A DNA stretch of 64,000 nt. Origin: an uncultured Sphingobacteriales bacterium (GTDB taxonomy: Bacteria; Bacteroidota; Bacteroidia; Chitinophagales; Chitinophagaceae). The position numbers were made by a program, and so were the translations under genes. Location: NCBI GenBank assembly GCA_937991535.1, contig CALKHN010000112.1:124001-188000 (forward strand). Reading direction: 5' to 3'. Below are positions 8,584 to 17,798 of the stretch, in pieces. The stretch's first letter is position 1, and the number at the start of each line of letters is the position of its first letter. Below the pieces are notes generated by a model, which saw only the letters and a list, made by a program, of their open reading frames with translations, did not search any database and had not been told where the DNA came from.

Positions 8584-8757
8584 ATGGCAAAAGCAGCTAA
8601 AACCGCTATAAAGGCAAAGGACCAGAAGTCTGCTGCCGACTCAAAGAACTGGACAAAAGTGGTACGTGCGGTACGTAGCCCTAAATCCGGAGCATATACT
8701 TTTAAAGAATCTATCGTGCATAAGGATAAAATTAAAGAATTCCTGGCTCAGAAATAA
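8584..8757 (+). CDS. DUF4295 small basic protein
   Basis: A 57-residue basic protein reading MAKAAKTAIKAKDQKSAADS and ending VRSPKSGAYTFKES then KDKIKEFLAQK. The motif SPKxGAYTFxES is typical of DUF4295, a Bacteroidota family found just after rpmG. Its function is unknown, but the constant position and charge suggest a ribosome-linked role. It lies 79 bp after rpmG, with an inverted repeat in between. Confidence 0.88.
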   Translation: MAKAAKTAIKAKDQKSAADSKNWTKVVRAVRSPKSGAYTFKESIVHKDKIKEFLAQK

Positions 8758-8831
8758 ACGGGTGCTGGTAGGAGCAGGTAAAGAGCTGTCACGATACTGT
8801 CGCGATGGCTTTTGTTATTTTAAGTAATTGC

Positions 8832-9362
8832 ATGGATAATATTATTCATATACGCAGGGCCACTAAAGAAGATTCTCCGGTTATTGCGCAACTGGCGAAA
8901 AAAACGTTCACCGAAACCTATTCGGAAATCAGTAGCCATGCCGCGGTTCAGGAGTATGTAGAAAAAAAGATTTCACCGGAAAACATCAGGGAGGAACTGG
9001 TTAACCCGCTTTCCTGCTTTTATATTGGTTTTATTAATGATGAGCCGGTAGCGTTTACCAAACTTCGGTACGACAGGATGGCGAAAGGGCTACCGGGTAA
9101 AAAGGGAATAGAAGTAGAGCGGATATATGTTTTGAAAGAACACCAGGGGGTGAAAGTGGGTAAGGAGATGATGGAAAAATGCAGGCAGGTTGCCCTTCGT
9201 GAAAAATTTGATATCATATGGCTGCAGGTGTGGCAGCACAATCATAAAGCCATTCAGTTTTATCAAAAGGCAGGATTTGTTGTGTATGAAACAGCCCTAT
9301 TCAGTTATGGAAAAGATATGGAACAGGATGATTTTTTAATGCGTTTGGATCTTTATTATTAG
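8832..9362 (+). CDS. GNAT family N-acetyltransferase
   Basis: The product has about 176 residues when started at the ATG at 8832 (MDNIIHIRRATKEDS); an upstream ATG at 8805 is also in frame, but the GNAT fold begins right after the chosen start. The acetyl-CoA loop region reads VERIYVLKEHQGVKVGKEMM, and the C-terminal signature is NHKAIQFYQKAGF. The N-terminal FTETYSE segment resembles PaiA-like polyamine acetyltransferases. The substrate cannot be fixed from sequence. The gene sits between the L28/L33 operon and ftsY, in the same direction. Confidence 0.85.
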   Translation: MDNIIHIRRATKEDSPVIAQLAKKTFTETYSEISSHAAVQEYVEKKISPENIREELVNPLSCFYIGFINDEPVAFTKLRYDRMAKGLPGKKGIEVERIYVLKEHQGVKVGKEMMEKCRQVALREKFDIIWLQVWQHNHKAIQFYQKAGFVVYETALFSYGKDMEQDDFLMRLDLYY

Positions 9363-9590
9363 CAATCAGCCGTCAGCCATAAGCTTTCAGATCAGCCAGG
9401 GATATGTTGAGACAGACATGCGATGCAGACAGAACATTAGGAGATTTGAGATCCGCCCCGGCGGACAGGTTTGAAATTTGTTCGGAGCTTGTGATCTGCC
9501 ATGACGGGCAAGTTTGGTTTTTGTGTTTTGCTTTTTGGTTCTTACTGTATTCTTTCGGATTTCATATTTCAGGCTTCGGATTTTAAATCT
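9363..9590. repeat. Family A and B intergenic repeats
   Basis: The 268-bp gap before ftsY contains no gene. Family A words lie at 9363-9400 (CAGCCGTCAGCCATAAGC). Family B words lie at 9437-9590 (GAGATTTGAGATCCG; GGCTTCGGATTTTAAATC). The form CCGCCCCGGCGGACAGG within it is related to CGGCAGGCAGG words near 4453 and 37613. Confidence 0.65.
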
Positions 9591-9630
9591 GTTACGAGCA
9601 TTTTATTGTTGACGGTATTAAATTGATATT

Positions 9631-10608
9631 ATGGGATTTTTCGGAAAACTATTCGGTAAAAAAGAAAAGGAGAGCTTAGATGAAGGCCTGCAAAAAACGA
9701 AGGAAAGTTTTTTATCCAAAATAACCAAAGCCATTGCGGGCAAGAGTACTGTTGACGAGGAAGTGCTGGATGAGTTGGAAGAAGCACTCATCACGGCTGA
9801 TGTAGGATTAGACACTACTGTTAAGATCATAGAACGTATTGAGAGCCGTGTTGCAAAAGACAAATACCTTAATACTTCGGAACTGAATTCCATTTTACAG
9901 CAGGAAATTGAAGCCATACTGGTGGCAGTGCCCGAAAAAAATGCCTACGGCTTTAATACTGAATTACCCGCAAAGCCTTATGTAATACTGGTAGTAGGTG
10001 TAAACGGCGTTGGAAAAACCACCACTATCGGTAAGCTGGCGCATAATTTCAAAAAGGCAGGTAAATCTGTGTTGCTGGGCGCCGCCGATACTTTCAGGGC
10101 TGCCGCTGTTGACCAGTTAACCATATGGAGTGAAAGAGCGGGAGTTCCCATTGTAAAAAAGGAAATGGGCAGTGACCCGGCATCAGTGGCTTTTGATACG
10201 GTAACCAGCGGGGTTTCAAGAGGCAGCGATGTAATTTTAATTGATACCGCCGGACGTTTGCATAATAAGACGCACTTAATGGAAGAATTGAGTAAAATAA
10301 AAAGGGTGATACAAAAAGTGATTCCTGAAGCGCCTCATGAAGTAATGCTGGTACTGGATGGGTCAACAGGGCAAAATGCGTTGGAACAGGCAAAGCATTT
10401 TACGGCGGCAACCGATGTTTCAGCGCTTACCATCACCAAATTAGACGGCACGGCTAAAGGGGGAGTGGTTTTGTCAATAGCCCACCAGTTTCAGATACCG
10501 GTTAAATTTATTGGCGTAGGTGAAAAAATGGAAGACCTGCTGGTATTTGATAAACATGAATTTGTGGATAGTCTTTTCAGTCTTAACCATTCAAAAAACG
10601 ATTCGTAA
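9631..10608 (+). CDS. ftsY: Signal recognition particle receptor FtsY
   Basis: A 325-residue SRP GTPase that docks SRP-ribosome complexes at the membrane. The N domain covers residues about 20-105, and the G domain carries G1 as GVNGVGKTT (residues 123-131), DTFRAAAVDQL, G3 DTAGRLHNKTHLMEEL and G4 TKLDGTAKGG. The acidic A domain of E. coli FtsY is absent, as is usual in this phylum, and membrane contact would be through a short N-terminal amphipathic helix (MGFFGKLFGKK). A radical SAM gene follows after 4 bp. Confidence 0.97.
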   Translation: MGFFGKLFGKKEKESLDEGLQKTKESFLSKITKAIAGKSTVDEEVLDELEEALITADVGLDTTVKIIERIESRVAKDKYLNTSELNSILQQEIEAILVAVPEKNAYGFNTELPAKPYVILVVGVNGVGKTTTIGKLAHNFKKAGKSVLLGAADTFRAAAVDQLTIWSERAGVPIVKKEMGSDPASVAFDTVTSGVSRGSDVILIDTAGRLHNKTHLMEELSKIKRVIQKVIPEAPHEVMLVLDGSTGQNALEQAKHFTAATDVSALTITKLDGTAKGGVVLSIAHQFQIPVKFIGVGEKMEDLLVFDKHEFVDSLFSLNHSKNDS

Positions 10609-10612
10609 ACCG

Positions 10613-11914
10613 ATGGTAGTTTTACAGCAATCGCCATATGTTTTATATTCCAACGGCAATGGAGATATATTTGAGGATACCTCCCTGTATGCTGTTGGCA
10701 GAACCGGCTGGGATGCAGTGGCTGTGCCGGTGGAAGACTGGATAGCATTGCCCGATGGCGGCTCCTTATACGAACTGCCCGGCCGAAGGGGTATAGGTAT
10801 TGATGTGCAATCGGGAGAAATGCGTTTGTGTGAGAAAGGATGGGCTGTAGCCGCTTTTATTCCGCCGGCGCATACCGGTTTGTATTTGGCCGCGTACGAA
10901 ACGCAACCCGATGCGCCGGTGTTGCCCCTGTTTTGTTACACTGCCGCGGCATGGTTTAATGACCAGTTTTATGTACCTGCCGTACGCATTGAACAGGACA
11001 TCAGGCAGGAATGCAGTGGTTATGATGACACCCTTATTCATAAAGGCGTTGACACCCTGCTGCAGGCTTACCCGCATAACCGTTTGGTAAAGCATTTGGC
11101 CGAAAATTGTTGTCTCACCTACCACTGCCCCGCTGCGAGAAATTATTTTATTGGAAGATGGGAATGCCCGGTTCCATCCTCTCCCGCGTGCAACGCCAAC
11201 TGCATTGGCTGTATTTCTTTTCAGCCCCAGGAAGAGAGCATACCTTCTACGCAGGATCGTCTCACTTTTAAACCCACGCCGGAAGAAATTGTAGAGTTTA
11301 CCGTACCGCACCTGCAATCAGCGCCTTTTCCTTTGGTGAGTTTTGGCCAGGGTTGCGAGGGCGAACCGCTCCTGATGTGGGAAACCATAAGCAAAGCCAT
11401 TGTTGAAATACGCCGGCATACTCCAAATGGAAGCATCAATATCAATACCAATGGCTCCAAACCCGCTGCCGTAAAAGCATTGTGCGAAGCAGGATTGAAC
11501 AGTATAAGGGTAAGCACCAATTCGGCCCGGAAGCATATTTATGAACCCTATTACCGGCCAAATAATTATGTTTTTGAAGACATTGTGGAAAGCCTGAAAG
11601 TGGTGCACAGTTATGGAGGATGGACATCCATCAACTATTTTGTTTTTCCCGGGATGACCGACAGTGTAGAAGAATATGAAGCATTAAGGCAGTTGATCAA
11701 GGATACGGGTTTGAACATGATCCAGTGGCGTAATTTCAATATAGACCCCGACTGGTATATGGGCAAAATTGGCGCCCATGAAACCGGTGAATGTTTGGGT
11801 GTAAAACAATTGATGTCGCTGATCCGTGAAGAGTTTCCCGATTTGAAATTCGGTTATTTCAATCCTCCTATAGAAAGGATTAAGGGGAATTACGAGATGG
11901 ATTTTGCGCATTGA
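10613..11914 (+). CDS. Radical SAM protein of unknown function
   Basis: A 433-residue protein with a CxxxCxxC iron-sulfur motif at C193, C197 and C200 (ACNANCIGC). SFGQGCEGEPLL follows as the SAM-binding glycine segment, and then SININTNGS. Residues 1-170 form an N-terminal region I do not recognise. The frame is open back to 10520 inside ftsY, but ATG 10613 gives a 4-bp gap to ftsY and a sensible start. In many Bacteroidota the gene after ftsY is rimO; this protein lacks the UPF0004 domain and TRAM domain of RimO, so it is not RimO. Tight coupling suggests coexpression with ftsY. Substrate unknown. Confidence 0.82.
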   Translation: MVVLQQSPYVLYSNGNGDIFEDTSLYAVGRTGWDAVAVPVEDWIALPDGGSLYELPGRRGIGIDVQSGEMRLCEKGWAVAAFIPPAHTGLYLAAYETQPDAPVLPLFCYTAAAWFNDQFYVPAVRIEQDIRQECSGYDDTLIHKGVDTLLQAYPHNRLVKHLAENCCLTYHCPAARNYFIGRWECPVPSSPACNANCIGCISFQPQEESIPSTQDRLTFKPTPEEIVEFTVPHLQSAPFPLVSFGQGCEGEPLLMWETISKAIVEIRRHTPNGSININTNGSKPAAVKALCEAGLNSIRVSTNSARKHIYEPYYRPNNYVFEDIVESLKVVHSYGGWTSINYFVFPGMTDSVEEYEALRQLIKDTGLNMIQWRNFNIDPDWYMGKIGAHETGECLGVKQLMSLIREEFPDLKFGYFNPPIERIKGNYEMDFAH

Positions 11915-11960
11915 TTTTCGCAAGAACCAATATTGTTTTACCGAGATATGGAGAACTGAA

Positions 11961-13256
11961 TTACTTTTTCTGCAAAAGCTTTTCAGGTTGATTGTTGGCC
12001 GATAATGCCAACAGTGGTAAAAAGGTAAACAACACTATCCCAAACTGCCGGGATAAGTAGGATTCTGTAAAGCCAAAGGCCAGCATGCACAAAAAAAAGA
12101 TCAGGGCTGTTCTTTTTCTCCGCTTAACTATTTTGAACAGTAAGCTGATGATAATGGAAAGCAGGGAAACCAGTCCAATGACCCCGGATTCTAAAGTAGT
12201 TTGTAAATAGATATTATGACAATTATACAGGAGGTATCCTCCGCTGTTGCTTCCGTCGCCGGTGTACATATTTGTTTCTATATATTTTTTCCGTAAAAAG
12301 TTTTGTCCATCGCCGGCGCTTACGCCCAGCAACCATGCACTTTGCTCATTTAAAATTTCGGCGGTAAAGCGCCAGGTGAGCAATCTGAATTGCAGCCCGT
12401 TAAAGTATACTCCGGCATTGAATTTTTGCTTTTGAAACAATGTAGTGGCTCCATTTGTAATATCAGAAAACCTGTTTTTAACCGGGTTGTTCGTTGTTAA
12501 AAGGATGGCTACAGTAATAGTTAAGCCTGCAACAACAATAAAAAGTATTTTCTTATTTTGTTTATGGATAAGCCGGGAAAGAATAAAATAGATTATATAT
12601 ACAGACAAAATGCCTAAAACGATCTTAGACGATAGCAGGATGATGACCATAAAGAAGTAAACCAAAACGGATAGGATCAGCGCTTTCTTTTTATTGTGGT
12701 GAAATGTAGGTACGCCCTCCTCAATCCAGTATAGGATGCAAAACAAAAGATAAAATGAATAATATACCGCATGTTCATTAAAAGGGCTTAGCAATGCATG
12801 ATAGAAGAAAACGGAGCTATCCTGTTGTTGCTGGTATATCATTAACGCCTGAAAGAGGCAATACAGGGTAGTTGTAAGCAAACACAGTGTAAATATCATC
12901 ATTAAATGCCGCAGATTTACTTCTATTCTGCAGGCATTGGCGCAAAAGAAAAAGGGAATGGCTACCATACCCGCCTTTATGGAAAATTCCTTTAGGTTTT
13001 GGGTACTGTCGTTCGTGTAGAATAAGCCGGCTATATTAATTAATAAAAAGCAAAGGCAGGAAATAAAATACCCGTCTTTGAAAGCCTGTTTAAGTAAATA
13101 AGTTCTTCTGGCGTGTAAAAAAACAATAACCGCAAGCGAAATGGTAGAAATGCTGTTGACAATACGGTTAGAGAAAGCCAGGCTGATTAACGAAGCTGTT
13201 AAAAGTATAAAAATAGCCGTATTATAGTAATCAAAGCGCCCTTTTGCCGGCATCAT
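11961..13256 (-). CDS. O-antigen ligase/polymerase family membrane protein
   Basis: A 431-residue polytopic membrane protein with about 10-12 hydrophobic helices. A large periplasmic loop precedes the signature NCHNIYLQTTLESGVIGL, which is the conserved segment of the O-antigen ligase (Wzy_C/WaaL) domain. It either polymerises repeat units or joins glycan to lipid. It is the last minus-strand gene of the polysaccharide locus. A second polymerase-like protein is encoded at 16557-17798, so the two may split ligase and polymerase roles. Which is which cannot be told from sequence. Confidence 0.8.
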   Translation of the reverse strand: MMPAKGRFDYYNTAIFILLTASLISLAFSNRIVNSISTISLAVIVFLHARRTYLLKQAFKDGYFISCLCFLLINIAGLFYTNDSTQNLKEFSIKAGMVAIPFFFCANACRIEVNLRHLMMIFTLCLLTTTLYCLFQALMIYQQQQDSSVFFYHALLSPFNEHAVYYSFYLLFCILYWIEEGVPTFHHNKKKALILSVLVYFFMVIILLSSKIVLGILSVYIIYFILSRLIHKQNKKILFIVVAGLTITVAILLTTNNPVKNRFSDITNGATTLFQKQKFNAGVYFNGLQFRLLTWRFTAEILNEQSAWLLGVSAGDGQNFLRKKYIETNMYTGDGSNSGGYLLYNCHNIYLQTTLESGVIGLVSLLSIIISLLFKIVKRRKRTALIFFLCMLAFGFTESYLSRQFGIVLFTFLPLLALSANNQPEKLLQKK

Positions 13257-13423
13257 TCTGGTTTATGAGTTACAGTTCAATATTCATTCTTGTCAAACCT
13301 ACAGGAAAAAACTGACTTTTATATTTACTTCATTTTACAATTTTAATTTTCCTCCATCTCCGCCATCACTCCTGGCTAATGTATTGTGATTGTATAAGCG
13401 ATGCAGATATTGTGTAATATGCT

Positions 13424-13431
13424 TAGATTTG
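13424..13431 (+). promoter_or_regulatory. Candidate -7 element for the plus-strand glycosyltransferase gene
   Basis: TAGATTTG matches TAnnTTTG and lies 24 bp before the ATG at 13456. No TTG occurs at the usual spacing. Confidence 0.4.
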
Positions 13432-13455
13432 GCAGTGTTTTGAAAGTTGAAATCT

Positions 13456-14256
13456 ATGCAGCAATTACCCCTCATTTCAATCATTACTATTGTATATAAC
13501 GGAGAAAAATTTATTGAAAAATGCATTCAAAGCGTATTGGAACAATCCTACTCCAACATTGAATATATTATTATTGATGGGGGTTCAACCGATCATACAG
13601 TGGATATCATAAAAAAATATGCAGATTCGATTACCACCTGGATAAGTGAAAAGGACAAAGGAATCAGCGATGCTTTCAATAAAGGATTAAAACTGGCGAA
13701 AGGTGAAGTAATAGGCATCATTAATGCTGACGACTGGTACGAACCATACACAGTTGAGAAGGTTGTTCAAAGGATTGGAGATTTCGATATTGTATATGGT
13801 GACCTCAAACTCTGGAAAAATGATAGAGTGGATTTTGTACTCCGGGGAAATCATGAATATTTAGTAAAAGAGATGACGGTCAACCATCCTACAGTTTTTG
13901 TGAAACGGGAATGTTATGAAAAATACGGGCTGTTTAATACCCATTTTAAATGTGCTATGGATTATGATTTAATGCTACGTTTTAAAGTCAATCATTGCCG
14001 CTTTAATTATATTGCGGCAGTGCTCGCTAATATGCGATGGGAAGGCTTGAGTGATACACAATGGCTGCTAGGCTGCAAGGAAACGCTTTTAATAAAAAAC
14101 AAATATCTGCCATCTCAAAAATTCAGGAATCGGCTTTATTTTTATAAACATGTTCTTGCGAATGCTGTTCCCAAGGTACTTGTAAAATTAAAAATGGGAT
14201 TCATAATAAAAAAATACCGTAGCGTGTTTTCCAAAGTAAAGAAGGTTTACGAATAA
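13456..14256 (+). CDS. Family 2 glycosyltransferase
   Basis: A 266-residue GT-A fold enzyme starting MQQLPLISIITIVYNGEKFI. It has IDGGSTDHTVDI and the DxD-type motif NADDWYEP. This pattern fits WcaA-like enzymes that add a sugar to a lipid-linked oligosaccharide. The ATG at 13456 is preferred over an in-frame TTG at 13447. It is the only plus-strand gene inside an otherwise minus-strand block, which suggests separate regulation or late insertion. Confidence 0.88.
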   Translation: MQQLPLISIITIVYNGEKFIEKCIQSVLEQSYSNIEYIIIDGGSTDHTVDIIKKYADSITTWISEKDKGISDAFNKGLKLAKGEVIGIINADDWYEPYTVEKVVQRIGDFDIVYGDLKLWKNDRVDFVLRGNHEYLVKEMTVNHPTVFVKRECYEKYGLFNTHFKCAMDYDLMLRFKVNHCRFNYIAAVLANMRWEGLSDTQWLLGCKETLLIKNKYLPSQKFRNRLYFYKHVLANAVPKVLVKLKMGFIIKKYRSVFSKVKKVYE

Positions 14257-14350
14257 GCCGGTATGTATAGATTGTTCATCCGGGGACATAAAATACCAAT
14301 TGAACTTTTATTGTGCTAAAAAACGAACAGTTATTATAATTTGATTATTC

Positions 14351-15445
14351 TTATCGTTTGTTTGTAGCTTCAAGCAGCATGTTTTCCAGCAGGTCGGTAA
14401 TATGATGCCATGAATAATGCAGCTTAATTTTTTTATTATTATTGCTGAGAAAGCTATGAAAATCATTCCTCTGAATTTCTGCGTTGAGCAAACCTGTAAT
14501 ATCGGAAGAGCCGGAGAAATAAAATGCATCATCTCCTAAAACGCTTTTATTGAAAATATTTTCGTGTGCAATGATTAAGGCCTGCGACGCCATAGCTTCA
14601 AGAAGAGAAGGATTTGTACCTCCTACAGAGTGACCATGAAAATAAAAGTGAGAAAAATGGCGTAGATTATTCAGCAGGTTTAGATCGTATAATGCTCCCA
14701 GGAATAACGTGTTTTCGTTTTCATATTTATCTTTTAAATAAGAGCCGAAAGGACTTTTGTAATTTCCTACTAAAACCAGTTTTCTTTTTGAACGGGATGC
14801 CTGGTGTCCTATAAGTATGGTTTCAATGTTATTTTCCGGCTCCATTCGCGCTATAAGCAAATTGTAATTATGCTTCGCAAGTTTGAAAGCCGACAATGCA
14901 CTTTCATCGGAACTTGTAAACAAGCTGGCTCCATAGGCGATAAAATTGGCTTCTTTTTGATAGGCATCTAAAAGATGTTGCTGTATACCCTTTGAATCAG
15001 CAATAAGATAGTCGCTGTAAATAGCGGCCCATTTCTCTGCTTTCTTCAGGAATTTTTTTACGGGGTTTGAATATTTACTTCTTTTCCATTCCAGCCCGTC
15101 CATATTCGTTATAAGAATAGATCTTTTTGGAAAAAGAAAAGTCCAAACACTACTGCTTGTATAACCTAACTGAAGAATGACGTCATAATTTCTTTTGCGG
15201 CTATCAATAATACAGTTAAGATCATAAATGAATTGTCCGAATGGGCCTGTTTTCTTTTCCGGATCAAATTTTCTAATAAGTTTCACACCTTTCCAGGATG
15301 ATTCTCTGTAAGGGTGTAAAGAAGAATTATACACATATACATCATGTCCTCTTTCAGCAAGCGCCGGGGCTACAAATTCTGCAAACTGTTCAAACCCACC
15401 GTAATTATTCGGGATGCCCCTCGTTCCTATAATACCTATTTTCAT
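14351..15445 (-). CDS. DUF1972-type glycosyltransferase (rhamnosyltransferase-like)
   Basis: A 364-residue GT-B protein. The N-terminus MKIGIIGTRGIPNNYGGFEQ is the hallmark of the DUF1972 family, often annotated as rhamnosyltransferases of capsule loci. The C-terminal half has the donor-binding region HSVGGTNPSLLEAMA. It is cytoplasmic and probably acts on the growing lipid-linked repeat unit. It starts 1 bp after the stop of the upstream glycosyltransferase gene, so the two are translationally coupled. Confidence 0.88.
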   Translation of the reverse strand: MKIGIIGTRGIPNNYGGFEQFAEFVAPALAERGHDVYVYNSSLHPYRESSWKGVKLIRKFDPEKKTGPFGQFIYDLNCIIDSRKRNYDVILQLGYTSSSVWTFLFPKRSILITNMDGLEWKRSKYSNPVKKFLKKAEKWAAIYSDYLIADSKGIQQHLLDAYQKEANFIAYGASLFTSSDESALSAFKLAKHNYNLLIARMEPENNIETILIGHQASRSKRKLVLVGNYKSPFGSYLKDKYENENTLFLGALYDLNLLNNLRHFSHFYFHGHSVGGTNPSLLEAMASQALIIAHENIFNKSVLGDDAFYFSGSSDITGLLNAEIQRNDFHSFLSNNNKKIKLHYSWHHITDLLENMLLEATNKR

Positions 15446-15446
15446 A

Positions 15447-16532
15447 TTAACTTGTGTGATCTGTTACTTCCCTGTAGGCATCAAGCGTTTTAGTTGCAGC
15501 CTGCTGCCAAGTATAGTTGTTTAAGATTTTTGTTCGTAGTTGCTCATCAAACTCAGCGGCGCATGCTTTTTCTACCGCGGAAAGAATAGAAGCAACTGAA
15601 TCCGGCTCACAATACCAGGCATACTCCTCAAAATATTCTTTGGTGTCGCCCTTATTGGTGATTACAATGTTACAACCCAGCGTTGCTGCTTCTAATGTGC
15701 TTAATCCTGTTGTTTCAAACCAGCTCGCTAATACGTGTACTTTAGCTTTTCGATAATAATTCAATAAGTCTTTTTGCGGGATATTGTCAACAAAGGAAAT
15801 ATTTGCAGCTGCTTCTTTTTTGCAGTGGTCATAATATTCCTGTTGATTTGCAGAAGGCGATCCAATAAATACAACCTGATATTTTGTATCATTTAAAGCA
15901 CGGATAACATTCAATTGATTTTTTCTGCCTTCGATCCTTCCAACGCAAATAACAAGCAACGAATCCTTGTCCGGAACATCAGGCGTTTCAAATAATTCCG
16001 GGTCAATTCCGTTTGGGATAACCCTGTAGTTGTTGCCGGTTTTATAATGAGCCTCCAGCCTGGCATATTCACTATGTGAGTTGGGTAAAAGCATTGAAGT
16101 ATTGCGGATTATTTGCTGAACAGATTTTCTATGGCCCATCAATATATAAGAAGGGCTCATTATCTTTTCGTTATTGATCAATAACCTGGCAATCACTTTT
16201 ATATATTCCATCGCATCGGGAGGGGTTATCCTAAAGATAATTCCTGCCAGTCCCTTCCGCATTTTTCTTTCATACTCACTGTAATCTACATAAATGGTGG
16301 AAACCACATAGGGTAGTTTTGATCTTTTGATATGAATCAAAATATCCGCGGGACGTATAATATTGAAGAAATGGATTAAGTTATACCCGGTATAATCTAT
16401 TTCTTCATCGCATAGCCTGATATCTGCAGGTACGCCTTTTTTTCTTAACTGCGCTGCTGTATTTACAATTTGAATGGTGTCCCCGCCCTTATCCCTGAAT
16501 AAAGTTGCCCTTGAGATAAAAAGAATTTTCAC
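15447..16532 (-). CDS. Family 4 glycosyltransferase
   Basis: A 361-residue GT-B enzyme. The C-terminal domain has VICVGRIEGRKNQLNVI and the donor-sugar motif SWFETTGLSTLEAA, where family 4 has the E-x7-E pattern. The start is a GTG at 16532; no upstream in-frame ATG exists. Substrate unknown. It sits between the Wzy-like gene and the DUF1972 gene and is part of the same minus-strand transcription unit. Confidence 0.86.
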   Translation of the reverse strand: MKILFISRATLFRDKGGDTIQIVNTAAQLRKKGVPADIRLCDEEIDYTGYNLIHFFNIIRPADILIHIKRSKLPYVVSTIYVDYSEYERKMRKGLAGIIFRITPPDAMEYIKVIARLLINNEKIMSPSYILMGHRKSVQQIIRNTSMLLPNSHSEYARLEAHYKTGNNYRVIPNGIDPELFETPDVPDKDSLLVICVGRIEGRKNQLNVIRALNDTKYQVVFIGSPSANQQEYYDHCKKEAAANISFVDNIPQKDLLNYYRKAKVHVLASWFETTGLSTLEAATLGCNIVITNKGDTKEYFEEYAWYCEPDSVASILSAVEKACAAEFDEQLRTKILNNYTWQQAATKTLDAYREVTDHTS

Positions 16533-16556
16533 ATGAATAAATTTATTGAGTAATCC

Positions 16557-17798
16557 CTAAACGGCTTCCCTGAGCTTACTGATACGAATCTTCACTTTAT
16601 CAAATTCTTCAAAAATATCTTTATGAAAGGCTATCATCCAGATGCTGTACTCGGCAATATTCGTAATAAAACTTCCCGTAAACTGGTAGATGAATATAAA
16701 CGCGAAAAGGCTTAGCCGGTAATAATTTGAATAGACCTTTGTTTTAAAGAAAAAAAATACTTCAAGGAAGATGCGCAAAAAAACACCCACTATGCCTAAT
16801 GTTGCCAGCGTGTCGCCCATAGCATTTGGAATTCCAACACTTTCGGCCGTGTAAATACTGGTATTGTAAAATGTATTAAATATATCAGTTCCGATTTCCT
16901 TTACCTGTCCGAAACCGCAGCCCCACCAAATACTTTTTTGAGCCGCAATCTCCCATCCAAGATAAAACGAATCAAAGGTCCTTCCTCTAAAAGAAATGTC
17001 TTTACCCGAAAACACATTGGCTATACGAACAACAAAAACCGAGTCTTCGAAAAAGATCAGCATTATAAATATGGCAAGACAAAGGAAAACAAATACAATG
17101 AAAAAATATGACGAAACATTCTTTCCGCGAAAAAAAATACCTGCACCCCATAGAAGCGTAATCCCAAGTGAAAGCATTATGCCTAATATTACCCCAAAGG
17201 AGAGTGACAATAAAAGAGGTATAGTTAATAGCAGCAATACAGTTGTGGGGTTAGGCAATTTCAGTATGAGTAATTTAAGATAGTAATACAATGCAATAGG
17301 AACGAACAAAAGCGAATAATAGGAAGGCTCGTAGGTGAACATCTGGAGCCGTACGCTTTCAAAACCCGGAGTAATTTCATTGGTATACCAAAATTCACTT
17401 TTCAGTGATGGCATAAAGAGCATAATAAGAGCAAAGCATACAAGAGGAGCATTGATGAGGAGTATGTCCCTGTATATAAGTCGCAATGTTTTGCACTCTG
17501 TTAAAAACTGGTACACACAAAGTGAAAATACAAATGCTGAAAAAAGAACGAGAAAAGATCTCAGGTAATAAAAAAGATTTACTCCGTTTATGAGATGCAC
17601 AACAACAAAAGGAATAAATATAATAAAGAAATACTTTATCAATTTGAAGATTGGAAACTTGTGCAGCCATAACAGAAGTAATGGCGTAAGTATTGTAGTA
17701 TACAATAATCCATGGGGCAGCAAAAAACCGTTAAAAAAAAAGTATAACAATGCAATGGGCAGATATTTATTGATGCTGCTGTTGGTTGCCATGTTCAT
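16557..17798 (-). CDS. Wzy-like polysaccharide polymerase (polytopic membrane protein)
   Basis: A 413-residue protein made almost wholly of hydrophobic helices, about 11-12. A short periplasmic loop includes WWGCGFGQVKEIGTD. Such proteins beside Wzx, Wzz and glycosyltransferases are usually O-unit polymerases, though they share little sequence. Its start overlaps the upstream acyltransferase gene by 32 bp. Function is inferred mostly from topology and context. Confidence 0.7.
   Translation of the reverse strand: MNMATNSSINKYLPIALLYFFFNGFLLPHGLLYTTILTPLLLLWLHKFPIFKLIKYFFIIFIPFVVVHLINGVNLFYYLRSFLVLFSAFVFSLCVYQFLTECKTLRLIYRDILLINAPLVCFALIMLFMPSLKSEFWYTNEITPGFESVRLQMFTYEPSYYSLLFVPIALYYYLKLLILKLPNPTTVLLLLTIPLLLSLSFGVILGIMLSLGITLLWGAGIFFRGKNVSSYFFIVFVFLCLAIFIMLIFFEDSVFVVRIANVFSGKDISFRGRTFDSFYLGWEIAAQKSIWWGCGFGQVKEIGTDIFNTFYNTSIYTAESVGIPNAMGDTLATLGIVGVFLRIFLEVFFFFKTKVYSNYYRLSLFAFIFIYQFTGSFITNIAEYSIWMIAFHKDIFEEFDKVKIRISKLREAV

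Noticed and set aside
10520..10612. Upstream start of the radical SAM gene inside ftsY
   Set aside because: It would overlap ftsY by 89 bp and add residues read from the out-of-frame ftsY sequence; ATG 10613 gives a 4-bp gap.
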